DNA of 15,466 nucleotides from JBNKFQ01 sp050289385. Lineage in GTDB: Bacteria > Pseudomonadota > Gammaproteobacteria > Pseudomonadales > Porticoccaceae. A program made the translations under genes and the position numbers. Position 1 is the stretch's first letter. Each line of letters begins with the position of its first letter. Where the stretch lies: NCBI GenBank assembly GCA_050289385.1, contig JBNKFQ010000094.1, positions 1 to 15,466 of the forward strand. Direction: 5' to 3'. Below the pieces are notes generated by a model. That model was not told the DNA's origin and did not search any database. It saw only the letters and a list, made by a program, of their open reading frames with translations. Of this stretch, positions 1 through 7,787 are shown in pieces.

Positions 1-1895
1 CGTCCATTATTATTAAATGGAATATTCGATCCATCGTAAAATCCGTCGTTATCTACGTCACAAATTGATGCAGTTGCTGTCGTCGGTTGCGGCCGTCCAA
101 GACGAAAACCTTGCGCCCACTCCGAGTAAATCAAGATATCTTCATTTGGCGTATAAGAAATATTCGCCTTATATGATTGGCCACTTTCACTGCTGGTATT
201 GGTATCATCGGAGCGAACATTAAGAAAAACCGAACCATCCAGAATCGTACGGTCTGTCCTGTCAAAATTAAACCTTCGAGCACCAACAGTCACCTTCAAA
301 ATTTCCGATATTTCGTAAGACAGTTCACCGAAAAAAGAGAGCTGCTGAACATCATTCAAAAAATTGAGATCAAATAATTGTGCCCCATCGAAAGGATTCT
401 GACTGATATCTGCGCCTCCAAACCAGGCCACTCCCGGCCCTTTTTGGCTAAAGTCTTCATAGTACAAGCCAGCTATGTACTGCAGGGGCCCTTCATGTTG
501 CGATGATAATCGAATTTCTTCGACCAGATTTTCGTTAATAAACCAGTTTATCTGACCAATCGGAGTGCCGCCGCCAAAGAAGAAACGTCCTACATCGCGC
601 ACCCATCGATCGGTATTCTTAACCAGTGATGTGGATGATTGAAGTGACGCCCAGCCCAGATCGTACTCTATTGTAAGGTTTGCTATTTCTGTATCCTGAC
701 TTCGCTCTTCACTCAAACCTCGCAACTCACCGCCAAACTGCAGTACGCGTTGCTGCCTGGGTTCAGCTAATGAAGTATCTGCGCCCAACAATCCATCCTG
801 CCTCAGCTTCTGCTTTACAATACTTGCGTTAATGGCCAGATAATCAGATGGTTGCCAAAGCACACTAAAGCGACCACCAGTGTAAGTGTGCTGCCCCACT
901 ATTTCGTTCACAGCCAATTCGCCAACCCCAAAAGATTTTGCAATATCAAGTGACGTCGGGTCAGACCCGGCAATATTCTCTACATAGCCGCTATTGTTAA
1001 AACGGTACAGCACACCACGCACAGCCAGTTCATCTTCCAAAACCGGAACATTTATAACCGCTTGAATCATATTATTGTCGCTACCATGTTTGGCGGTATT
1101 GGAATATCCTGTTTCAAGCTTACCTTCAAAGTCATTTAAATTTGGGGCATTGGGAATATTTCTTACTGTCCCTCCCATAGATGCGGCACCATACAAAGTA
1201 CCTTGCGGACCACGCAATATCTCTACATGGTCAATGTCAATCATTTTAATGTCTACCGAACCGGAAGAGACGGTTGACGCAACTGGTGTTTCACCAAAAT
1301 AAACGCCAACCGCTGCCTGTGGAAATGCGCTTGTAGCGCCAACGCCCCTGATAATCAGCGCATTATCCAACACACCTCGATCCAACTGACTCACACCCGG
1401 GACGCTTTTCAGATAATCTTCCATACCAACAATGCCACGGCGCTCAATTTCTTCTGAACCAATAGCTGTAACACTGATTGCAGTATCCTGCAAACTTGTT
1501 GCACGCTTTGTCGCTGTAATTGTAATTTCTTCTATTTCATTTTTCAGATCTGATTCTTCTTTTATTTTTTTAGTTTCCGAAGATTTACCTTCCTTTACCA
1601 TCACAGAATTTTCAGAAACAAATTCGTAAACCAGGCCAGTGCCATTCAACATTTTGTCCAATGCTGAAACCAGCGTGTACTCTCCTTTTATTTCAGGGAG
1701 CAGTATACTGCGACCCACTTCACTTGTGACTACAATTTCTACTCCAGTATTATCACCCAGCGCAATAAGTGCTGGCCCAACATACTGGCTTTTGATCTTG
1801 AGTTGATGCAGTTGCGAATCGGCATGCAACGGATTTGACAAAAGGAACATTGCCGCTGTAATCAGGCAGCTATTTTTAACCACTTTACATATCAT
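1..1895 (-). CDS. TonB-dependent outer-membrane transducer (STN domain), 3' end cut by window edge
   Basis: The minus-strand frame stays open from 1895 through base 1, so about 631 residues are visible and the end of the beta-barrel is missing. In order: a signal peptide (about residues 1-25, ending LHA), an STN signalling domain (about 30-95), a TonB box EEITITATKR (122-131) followed by SLQD, a plug domain with the classic RGPQGTLYG (228-236), then barrel strands with alternating aromatic residues. The STN domain marks it as a transducer that contacts FecR in the periplasm as well as importing a ligand. Two starts are possible. The ATG at 1910 has no ribosome site; the ATG at 1895 has GAGGA eight bases upstream and is preferred. 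It follows fecR by about 77 nt and has its own ECF-type promoter. Its codons are visibly more AT-rich than those of rapA or the large protein. The ligand cannot be read from the sequence: siderophore, glycan, or other. Confidence 0.93.
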   Translation of the reverse strand, partial: MICKVVKNSCLITAAMFLLSNPLHADSQLHQLKIKSQYVGPALIALGDNTGVEIVVTSEVGRSILLPEIKGEYTLVSALDKMLNGTGLVYEFVSENSVMVKEGKSSETKKIKEESDLKNEIEEITITATKRATSLQDTAISVTAIGSEEIERRGIVGMEDYLKSVPGVSQLDRGVLDNALIIRGVGATSAFPQAAVGVYFGETPVASTVSSGSVDIKMIDIDHVEILRGPQGTLYGAASMGGTVRNIPNAPNLNDFEGKLETGYSNTAKHGSDNNMIQAVINVPVLEDELAVRGVLYRFNNSGYVENIAGSDPTSLDIAKSFGVGELAVNEIVGQHTYTGGRFSVLWQPSDYLAINASIVKQKLRQDGLLGADTSLAEPRQQRVLQFGGELRGLSEERSQDTEIANLTIEYDLGWASLQSSTSLVKNTDRWVRDVGRFFFGGGTPIGQINWFINENLVEEIRLSSQHEGPLQYIAGLYYEDFSQKGPGVAWFGGADISQNPFDGAQLFDLNFLNDVQQLSFFGELSYEISEILKVTVGARRFNFDRTDRTILDGSVFLNVRSDDTNTSSESGQSYKANISYTPNEDILIYSEWAQGFRLGRPQPTTATASICDVDNDGFYDGSNIPFNNNG

Positions 1896-1910
1896 TTTTT
1901 GATTCCTCAT

Positions 1911-1935
1911 CTCTATATTTATAGTACGTATAGAG
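1911..1935 (-). promoter_or_regulatory. Inverted repeat in the receptor leader
   Basis: A perfect 7-bp inverted repeat, CTCTATA (1911-1917) and TATAGAG (1929-1935) with an 11-nt centre, fills the gap between the putative -10 element and the upstream ATG of the receptor gene. It would sit at the extreme 5' end of the mRNA, where it could act as a 5' hairpin or as an operator. No equivalent occurs downstream of the sigma-gene promoter. The AT-richness of the region makes chance a fair alternative. Confidence 0.3.
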
Positions 1936-1966
1936 TTCACGGACAAAGGTCGCCCTTGTACCCCCC
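1936..1966 (-). promoter_or_regulatory. Predicted ECF-sigma promoter of the TonB receptor gene
   Basis: On the minus strand, GGGGGGTAC (1966-1958) is followed after 14 nt by TCCGTGAA (1943-1936). The same two blocks at the same spacing lie upstream of the sigma gene. The layout fits an ECF promoter: a GTAC-ended -35, and a CGT-containing -10 starting 16 nt later. The -35 begins 7 bases beyond the fecR stop codon, so the receptor can be transcribed separately from sigma-fecR. The -10 lies about 41 nt from the preferred start codon. Confidence 0.7.
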
Positions 1967-1972
1967 GGGAAG

Positions 1973-3097
1973 TTAATTTTCATCTTTATTACCAGGAAAG
2001 TCGGGGGCCATATCTTCAGCAACAAGTACTATTTGATCAAAATATTTAACTACTCTGATTGGTAACAGCTTGTCTAGCGTGAGCAATGACAAACCGGGTT
2101 CATTGACTCGAATACTGGCAAATACCTTCAGATTCATGATCGAAGCGTCCTGAATCACTATTTTTTTGGCTGAATACCGATTGAGTTCCTGAATCACCTC
2201 GGAAAGTGGTGCTTCGTAAAACCGGACGATGCCTTTGCGCCAGCTTTGTTTGTCATTAATCTGTTCCGGCATATACGCCACCAGCTCGCGCTTGTGTTCA
2301 TCCAGCTCTGCAACCATGCCAGCTTCAACACGAAATTGTCCGGGTTCAAATATATGGCGCTTTTCTCCTGACGGAACCTGTAATTTTGGCGCTTCGGACA
2401 AAACCTCATCTTCCCTGTCATGTATGGCAACCGCGCCTTCCAGCACCGACAATGTAAATTTTTCAGGAGATTTGAATATATTGAACTCGGTGCCAAGCAC
2501 CGTGACAGAACGACTGCCGAGGTTGACAGTGAATGGCGCTACCGGGTTCGGAGCCACGCTGAAATACGCCTCGCCACGCCGCAATATTACTTCTCTGCGC
2601 TCATCGGCAAGCCGCACCCGTATTTCCGTACCGGTGTTTAATGTAATGACAGAACCATCTTCCAGAGTGACATTTTTCTGTTCACCAATGCGAGTCACAT
2701 AACGCAACGATGTACCATCGGGAGCAGTGGTATCACTCGGCTGCAAATAAAAAACGGCGAGTGCGAATACCAGACTTGCCGCTGTAGCCAACATCCAGAC
2801 AAGCGCCCTTTTTCCAGAGCGGCCGGCTATTATTGTGGAAGCCTGATTGTATTTACCGGCTACTGCGAGAATATCCGCATCACTGGACAACGGTTCCAGT
2901 TCAGCCATCAGTCTGGCGGTATTTTCAAAATCTTCCCAATAAGGTGACCTGTGTGCTGTGCGTTGCGATAACCGTTGCTCGTCTTTTTGGGCATGCCGGC
3001 CAAAAAACATTTCCGCTACATCGCGGGCGGCGCGTTCAATGAACACCTTTCGGCATGATATGGAACGACTGCGATTGTTTGTTTGATTGTCAGACAT
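1973..3097 (-). CDS. FecR-family anti-sigma/signal-transfer protein
   Basis: 374 residues, a normal FecR length. The cytoplasmic N-terminal part (about 1-95) contains the SPYWEDFENTARLM region typical of the sigma-binding FecR_N domain. One transmembrane helix lies at about 98-118 (from ALVWMLATAASLVF). The periplasmic FecR domain (about 132-228) contains DGSVITLNTGT, RRGEAYFSV and VLGTEFNI. A C-terminal STN-like domain (about 288-360) starts at GIVRFYEAPLSEVI. It should hold the neighbouring ECF sigma factor at the inner membrane and receive the ligand-occupancy signal from the receptor's STN domain. The ATG start is preceded by AAGGAG embedded in the last codons of the sigma gene. The 2-nt gap implies translational coupling. 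Whether it is a pure anti-sigma or also a required activator, as E. coli FecR is, cannot be told. Confidence 0.93.
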   Translation of the reverse strand: MSDNQTNNRSRSISCRKVFIERAARDVAEMFFGRHAQKDEQRLSQRTAHRSPYWEDFENTARLMAELEPLSSDADILAVAGKYNQASTIIAGRSGKRALVWMLATAASLVFALAVFYLQPSDTTAPDGTSLRYVTRIGEQKNVTLEDGSVITLNTGTEIRVRLADERREVILRRGEAYFSVAPNPVAPFTVNLGSRSVTVLGTEFNIFKSPEKFTLSVLEGAVAIHDREDEVLSEAPKLQVPSGEKRHIFEPGQFRVEAGMVAELDEHKRELVAYMPEQINDKQSWRKGIVRFYEAPLSEVIQELNRYSAKKIVIQDASIMNLKVFASIRVNEPGLSLLTLDKLLPIRVVKYFDQIVLVAEDMAPDFPGNKDEN

Positions 3098-3099
3098 AA

Positions 3100-3681
3100 T
3101 CAGATCACTCCTTCGATTTCCATATCGGCCTTGCGAATTTCTACCAACGCTCTGGTCACATAACGCCTGACCTGCCGCACCGACACCCCCATATCTTGCG
3201 CAACCTGTTTATAGCTTTTGTGCATAAACCGGGTCAGAACAAAGGCGTCCCGCGACTTCTCGGGAAGCTCCATAATGACGCCTTTCAGTTGCGCAATTTT
3301 TTCCGCGGCAAGCACTTCAGTCTCTGCCGATCCGTCGGTCCACTCATGATTTTTTTGGGCTTGCGCTTGCTCTTCGCGGTATTTGTCGCGAACCGCCTGA
3401 TGCCGCTTGAGATCTACCAGTAAATTATTGGCAACAGTAAAAATAAACGCCCGATTACGCTTTTCTGCTGACGGCAACCGGTTGCAGAGGTCATCCATGC
3501 TGGCCAGCCGTACAAACACTTCCTGAATCAGGTCTTCAAAGTCTTCTCCTGGCCCCATCCTCATACGCAAAAAAGCGTGCAAGGCAGAACGGTGCTCGTT
3601 GAACAACCGTTCCAGCGCACGCTCTCTGGGTTCAGGACGTCTCGTATCGAACGAGACGACATTGCTTTTTCTATCGTTCAT
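3100..3681 (-). CDS. FecI-like ECF RNA polymerase sigma factor
   Basis: 193 residues from the ATG at 3681. TTG and GTG codons just upstream (3687, 3684) are in frame but less likely starts, and no strong ribosome site decides. Sigma region 2 covers about residues 24-95, with EDFEDLIQEVFVRL at 47-60 (core binding) and AFIFTVANNLLVDLKR at 78-93 (-10 recognition). Region 4 covers about 127-183, with the helix-turn-helix SYKQVAQDMGVSVRQVRRY at 156-174 (-35 recognition). Region 3 is absent, as expected for an ECF factor. It should be released from FecR when the receptor binds ligand, then direct RNA polymerase to the receptor promoter and to its own promoter, both of which carry the shared motif. 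It is the first gene of the sigma-fecR unit. The pair belongs to the FecI type by context; the regulon beyond this cassette is unknown. Confidence 0.94.
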   Translation of the reverse strand: MNDRKSNVVSFDTRRPEPRERALERLFNEHRSALHAFLRMRMGPGEDFEDLIQEVFVRLASMDDLCNRLPSAEKRNRAFIFTVANNLLVDLKRHQAVRDKYREEQAQAQKNHEWTDGSAETEVLAAEKIAQLKGVIMELPEKSRDAFVLTRFMHKSYKQVAQDMGVSVRQVRRYVTRALVEIRKADMEIEGVI

Positions 3682-3757
3682 CACCAATAAATATACACTC
3701 TACACGCCGTTTCAGCGCATGCAGACCAGCAAACGTCTGTTGACAGTCTTATAGATA

Positions 3758-3788
3758 TTCACGGATGAAAAGCCCGCAGGTACCCCCC
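3758..3788 (-). promoter_or_regulatory. Predicted autoregulated ECF promoter of sigma-fecR
   Basis: The minus strand carries GGGGGGTAC (3788-3780), 14 nt, then TCCGTGAA (3765-3758), identical in both blocks and spacing to the site before the receptor gene. This gives a leader of about 70 nt before the sigma ATG. The leader contains a small hairpin, CAGAC/GTCTG at 3722-3739. The element predicts positive autoregulation, which is unlike E. coli fecI, where Fur rather than FecI drives fecIR. Confidence 0.7.
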
Positions 3789-3828
3789 TGCTGATAGATA
3801 ATAAAGATAAAGCGGTAGTGAATGACGC

Positions 3829-3872
3829 TGGCAGCTAATGTACACTGCCAAACCCATCTATCGACATATATT
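3829..3872 (+). promoter_or_regulatory. Candidate sigma-70 promoter and inverted-repeat operator upstream of rnm
   Basis: CTGCCA (3845-3850, 4 of 6 matches to the -35) is followed after 16 nt by TATATT (3867-3872, 5 of 6 to the -10). The -35 is also the right arm of an inverted repeat, TGGCAG (3829-3834) N10 CTGCCA (3845-3850), so a regulator bound there would block RNA polymerase. The remainder of the 208-nt divergent region between the sigma gene and rnm holds only the ECF promoter and AT-rich sequence. Confidence 0.35.
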
Positions 3873-3889
3873 ATCAACATACGGTCTTG

Positions 3890-4708
3890 ATGAAATACGA
3901 CCTGCATTGCCACACTACAGCTTCAGACGGTTCGCTGACTCCCAGCGAGCTGGTTGCTCGCGCTGCGAATAATGGCGTGACCCATTTGTCCATTACCGAT
4001 CACGATACCATTGCCGCATACCAACAACTGGATGGGAGCAACCAGCCTCTTACACTGATCCCCGGTGTCGAGTTTTCTACCCAATGGCGTAAAACCGGTG
4101 TTCATATCGTGGGTTTGAATATTGACGTGCGCAGTGATGCAATAATTGAAGGCACGCGCTTTCAGGCTACGGCACGCCATAACCGCGCGGAACAGATTGC
4201 CGACACACTGCAAGCGCGTGGATTGGACTGTAAACTCGAAGATGTGCAGAAGCTGGCGGCGGACGGTTTGGTGGGCCGCCCACATTTTGCCCAACACCTG
4301 ATCAATACCGGTGCGGTTAAAAACATGCAGCAAGCCTTCAAAAAATATCTGGGGGCGGGAAAACCCGGCGATGTAAAACAATACTGGGCTGATTTACCAC
4401 AAATCATAGAGTGGATTCGGGACTCGGGCGGCATTGCGGTACTGGCTCACCCCGACAAGTACAAGATTACCCGCACCAGGCTGGTGGATATAGTGGCGAA
4501 TTTCAAGGAACTGGGAGGCCAGGCAATTGAGGTGGTATCAGGCAGGCAAATACCGTCCGTCACTCGAGACCTGGCCAAATTGTGCGAACAGCACCAACTG
4601 CTTGCTTCTTGCGGTTCAGATTTCCATCACCCGGGGCAAGCCTGGGCAGAACTGGGAGAATACTCGCCAATGCCTGAACGGTGTATGCCGGTTTGGGAAG
4701 AGTTTTAA
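3890..4708 (+). CDS. rnm: PHP-domain phosphoesterase, RNase AM / YciV family
   Basis: 272 residues (E. coli YciV/RNase AM is about 290). The PHP metal site is complete: H6, H8 and D13 in DLHCHTTASDG; D37 and H38 in ITDHDT; E61 in PGVEFS; H72; H132 in GRPHF; H187 in LAHPDK; D244 and H246 in GSDFHHPG. Members of this family hydrolyse 3',5'-nucleoside bisphosphates and trim short 5' ends of RNAs, including 5S and 23S rRNA precursors, in the cytoplasm. The ATG at 3890 is preferred over the in-frame TTG one codon earlier; its ribosome site is weak. The gene is monocistronic here, divergent from the sigma gene and convergent with rapA. The family assignment rests on the motif set and length. A more general PHP phosphatase role cannot be excluded. 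Confidence 0.88.
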   Translation: MKYDLHCHTTASDGSLTPSELVARAANNGVTHLSITDHDTIAAYQQLDGSNQPLTLIPGVEFSTQWRKTGVHIVGLNIDVRSDAIIEGTRFQATARHNRAEQIADTLQARGLDCKLEDVQKLAADGLVGRPHFAQHLINTGAVKNMQQAFKKYLGAGKPGDVKQYWADLPQIIEWIRDSGGIAVLAHPDKYKITRTRLVDIVANFKELGGQAIEVVSGRQIPSVTRDLAKLCEQHQLLASCGSDFHHPGQAWAELGEYSPMPERCMPVWEEF

Positions 4709-4712
4709 AAGC

Positions 4713-4789
4713 GAGTCGGAGGTCGGAAGGAAAAACCAAAACGCCGAGCGAAGCGATGGCACGAGTCTTTTGCTTCCGACCTCCGACTC
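4713..4789. repeat. 17-bp perfect inverted repeat between convergent rnm and rapA (REPIN-like)
   Basis: The left arm GAGTCGGAGGTCGGAAG (4713-4729) and the right arm at 4773-4789 are exact reverse complements. They flank a 43-nt centre. After one mismatch, AAAA (4731-4734) and TTTT (4768-4771) pair as well. Each arm also contains the direct doublet GTCGGAGGTCGGA. The element fills nearly all of the 83 nt between the two stop codons. It may stop transcription from both sides by forming a long stem, but there is no T-run directly after either arm, so it is not a canonical intrinsic terminator. Two inverted short palindromic-type units around a spacer is the layout of REPIN elements; genome-wide copy number would decide. 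Confidence 0.75.
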
Positions 4790-4791
4790 CC

Positions 4792-7668
4792 TCAAACCGT
4801 CACCGCGACCCGTATTGAATCCAGACGAAGCTCAGCGTTTTCAAGATACGTATTCAGCGACTCTGTCACCCTGGCGAGATGACTCATCTCTTCGTCACGA
4901 ATATTCGGGTTCACCTGCGCCAGAGCCTGCAAGCGTTCCAGTTCTGCCTGCCGGCTTTTGCGAAGACGCGCAACAGCATGTTCAACTTCTTTATCGCGCT
5001 GCTTGCGTGTCAGGTTTTCGGCCTGTTGAATCAGTTCAGTAATTTGTGGGCGCGCATGACGCACCACGTCCTGAGTGACGTTTCTGGATACCGTTTTGCC
5101 AAAATTTCTGAAATGCCCCGGCGTCAGCACATTGGTAAGGTCCCTGCCGCCTGCCCCTACCACCACTCGAACCGTGGTCAACGGCAAATAGCGGTGCAGT
5201 TGCGCAGATTGTGGTGCAGCGCAACGCAGTACGTATATCGCTTCAAGCAACAGGTTACCCGGTTTCAGGGGGGGCAGCTTGAGAGTGCAAACCGCCGTAT
5301 TGCCAAACTCACCATTGACAATCATATCCATGGCGCCACTCACCATGGGATGTTCCCAGCTCAGAAAGTACATGTCTTCACGACCCAGTGCTTTCTCGCG
5401 GCTAAAGGTTGCGGTAACGCCCTCTTCGGGCAAGCCGGGGAAACTGTCACACTGCAAGTGGTCACTTGGCTCAAGAATAACCGCATCGGCGCTGTGGTGC
5501 TGTTGATCAACACCAAACTGGTTAAACACTTGCTCCATATATTCTGCCAGCTGCAAAGGGTCTTCCGCGCGCTCCACACTTTTGATCAGTTGCGCGGCGC
5601 GGTCCGGGTCGCATGAACTGAGTTCAAGCAGACGATCGCGCCCCTGGCGAAATTTGTAGAGAGCCGCTTCGGTGATGTTACGGGTGTGCTCTACCAATTG
5701 TTCAAGAGCCGCTTTGCTCTCTGCCGTTTGCGCACTGTTTTTATGCAGGCAGGATTCCAGTTGTTCGCGCACCTGGGCAAAAATATTCTGCCCCACCGGG
5801 CAAACCCGGGCAAAGGCGCCAAGACCGTCGTGGTACCAGCGCAACAGGGCAAACTGGGCACCCGTATCATAAAACGGCACATGAATCTGAACCGTATGTT
5901 CCTGACCTATCCGATCGAGACGACCAATGCGTTGCTCCAGCAGGTCCGGGTTCAGCGGCAAATCAAACAGCACCAGATGCCGGGCAAACTGAAAATTACG
6001 CCCTTCGCTGCCGATTTCGGAACACACCAGTGCCTGGGCATTTTCGTCGACGTCACCAAACCAGGCCGCCGCACGGTCGCGCTGCACCAGAGTCATACCC
6101 TCATGAAAAACGGCCGACCGTACACCGCAACGCAAATTGAGGTGGGTTTCCAGTGCCGTAGCGGTTTTCGCACTGGCGCAAATCACCAAAGCTTTTTCGT
6201 CGTTGTGTGCAAGCCAGTCGGTCAGCCATTTTACTCTGGGATCTTTGCTTACCCAGTCGGCACCCAACAAGCGCTCGGGGTGCAGCAAGTCGTTCAGCTC
6301 AGCGCCCTTTGCCGCCTGCAAATACGACTCGGGAGTGGTTAACTTGTGCGGATTGAGCTGACGTTCGGGAAATCCGGCAACCGCTTCACGTGTATTGCGA
6401 AACAACACTCGACCGGTACCATGCCGGTCCAGCAAGCTGTGTATCACCTTTTTTATCGCCTGTGCCCTGTCCTCTTCGCTTGATACCTCAACAAGCAGTC
6501 TCTTCACCACATCCGCACCGACATGGCTTTGCAAATCCTGTTGCAATTCCACCTGACTGTGAAGATCAAGCTGAGTATCTTTTGCCTGCAGTTTTTCCAC
6601 AATCTCGCTGACGCGCTGATAGCCGGACTCCTCATCGCAGAAAGTTTGCAAATCGTAGTAACGATCCGGGTCCAGCAGGCGCAAGCGGGCAAAGTGACTG
6701 GCGACACCCAGTTGCTCGGGAGTAGCGGTTAACAGCAACAGCCCCCGCACCTTCCGGGCAAGGGCTTCAATGCATAGATATTCGGGACTGGCTTGCTGTT
6801 CGCTCCACTCCAGATGATGGGCTTCGTCCACCACCATCAAATCCCATTCAGCCGCCAGCGCCTGGTCATGGCGCTTCGATTTCTGTACAAACAGGGACAG
6901 ACTGCACAACACCAGCTGAGCAGATTCAAAAGGATTGCCGCCGCTCTCTGCCAGAGCCTCGCAACGTTCCTCATCGAGAATGGTAAACATCAGGTTAAAG
7001 CGACGCAGCATCTCCACCAGCCACTGGTGCACCAGGCTATCTGGCACCACAATCAGAACCCGCTCCGCACTGCCGCTGATCAATTGCTGATGCAGTATCA
7101 GGCCAGCCTCAATGGTTTTACCCAAACCCACTTCGTCTGCCAGCAATACTCGCGGTGCATAGCGGGAAGAAACTTCGGCAGCGATGTAAAGCTGGTGCGG
7201 CAATAATTGTACCCGCGCGCCCTGTAACCCCAAGGTGTCTGACTGCTGGTGCCGACGCAGGTGAGCCAGAGTTTGCTGGCGCAATTCAAATTTGGCCAAT
7301 TTGTCAATTTGCCCGGCGAACAGGCGGTCTTGCGGTTTGCTGAACTGGACAAAACTGTCCAGGTCGATTTCGTCTACCACCACCTGGTTGCCATCGGCGT
7401 CGGTGCCGATATAGGTCAGATAACCACCCTCTTCCCTGACCTCGGCAACGGTAAGCGCCCCGCCATCCGACGTGCGAATACGGTCGCCCGTGCTATAACG
7501 CACGCGACTGAGCGGCGCATTATTAGCCATATAGGTACGTCGTTCATTAATAGCGGGGTAGCTGATAACAACACGGCGGTCCTGATATTCCACGACAATG
7601 CCCAGGCCGGCCTCTGACTCAGTATTGCTGACCCAGCGCTGGCCCGGAATAAATGTTGGCGTATTCAA
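4792..7668 (-). CDS. rapA: RapA (HepA), RNA polymerase-associated SWI2/SNF2 ATPase
   Basis: 958 residues; E. coli RapA has 968. RapA binds RNA polymerase and uses ATP to recycle it from stalled or post-termination complexes. The N-terminal Tudor-like region (about 1-110) starts PGQRWVSNTESEAGLG and is followed by FSKPQDRLFAGQID (109-122), both near-identical to E. coli RapA. The SNF2 ATPase has the Walker A motif DEVGLGKT (178-185), DEAH (281-284) and LLTATP (312-317). The helicase C-terminal lobe carries SEIGSEGRNFQ and EQRIGRLDRIGQ. A RapA-specific C-terminal region follows. The start is TTG, with AAGGGA seven bases upstream; the next methionine (residue 47) would cut into the conserved N-terminus, so TTG is well supported. 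It is monocistronic and convergent with rnm. It is not a defence-island helicase: the RapA-specific ends are intact. Confidence 0.97.
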   Translation of the reverse strand: MNTPTFIPGQRWVSNTESEAGLGIVVEYQDRRVVISYPAINERRTYMANNAPLSRVRYSTGDRIRTSDGGALTVAEVREEGGYLTYIGTDADGNQVVVDEIDLDSFVQFSKPQDRLFAGQIDKLAKFELRQQTLAHLRRHQQSDTLGLQGARVQLLPHQLYIAAEVSSRYAPRVLLADEVGLGKTIEAGLILHQQLISGSAERVLIVVPDSLVHQWLVEMLRRFNLMFTILDEERCEALAESGGNPFESAQLVLCSLSLFVQKSKRHDQALAAEWDLMVVDEAHHLEWSEQQASPEYLCIEALARKVRGLLLLTATPEQLGVASHFARLRLLDPDRYYDLQTFCDEESGYQRVSEIVEKLQAKDTQLDLHSQVELQQDLQSHVGADVVKRLLVEVSSEEDRAQAIKKVIHSLLDRHGTGRVLFRNTREAVAGFPERQLNPHKLTTPESYLQAAKGAELNDLLHPERLLGADWVSKDPRVKWLTDWLAHNDEKALVICASAKTATALETHLNLRCGVRSAVFHEGMTLVQRDRAAAWFGDVDENAQALVCSEIGSEGRNFQFARHLVLFDLPLNPDLLEQRIGRLDRIGQEHTVQIHVPFYDTGAQFALLRWYHDGLGAFARVCPVGQNIFAQVREQLESCLHKNSAQTAESKAALEQLVEHTRNITEAALYKFRQGRDRLLELSSCDPDRAAQLIKSVERAEDPLQLAEYMEQVFNQFGVDQQHHSADAVILEPSDHLQCDSFPGLPEEGVTATFSREKALGREDMYFLSWEHPMVSGAMDMIVNGEFGNTAVCTLKLPPLKPGNLLLEAIYVLRCAAPQSAQLHRYLPLTTVRVVVGAGGRDLTNVLTPGHFRNFGKTVSRNVTQDVVRHARPQITELIQQAENLTRKQRDKEVEHAVARLRKSRQAELERLQALAQVNPNIRDEEMSHLARVTESLNTYLENAELRLDSIRVAVTV

Positions 7669-7716
7669 AAGACAATCCCTTCAGCTCGACAGAAAATAGC
7701 AAGTGTGCGGACGCGG

Positions 7717-7745
7717 ATGATAGTGATTTAGCTTAGCCGATACAA
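7717..7745 (-). promoter_or_regulatory. Candidate sigma-70 promoter of rapA
   Basis: On the minus strand, TTGTAT (7745-7740) is followed after 17 nt by TATCAT (7722-7717, 5 of 6 matches to the -10). Transcription would start near 7710, leaving about 40 nt of leader before the rapA TTG codon. The -35 is weak (3 of 6). Confidence 0.4.
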
Positions 7746-7787
7746 ACCGGATTTGCCTTAATCAAACGTGGATCGCCTGTTGTGCGA

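Noticed and set aside
3791..3812. A/T-rich GATAGATAATAAAGATAA stretch upstream of the sigma gene as a Fur box
   Set aside because: Aligned to the 19-bp Fur consensus it matches at only about 8 positions, and it lies upstream of, not over, the predicted ECF promoter.
4713..4789. Classical rho-independent terminator shared by rnm and rapA
   Set aside because: The stem is long, but the loop is 43 nt and neither outer side has a T-run. I kept it as an inverted repeat of uncertain role.
4879..6342. Long open frames on the plus strand (4879-5616 and 5686-6342) opposite rapA
   Set aside because: They lie wholly antisense to a highly conserved RapA sequence, have no plausible ribosome sites, and encode low-complexity, non-family-like proteins. 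They are shadows of the rapA reading frame.
4792..7668. The SNF2 helicase as part of a defence system such as DISARM
   Set aside because: The RapA-specific N- and C-terminal regions are intact and no methylase, nuclease or phospholipase-type partner genes lie nearby.
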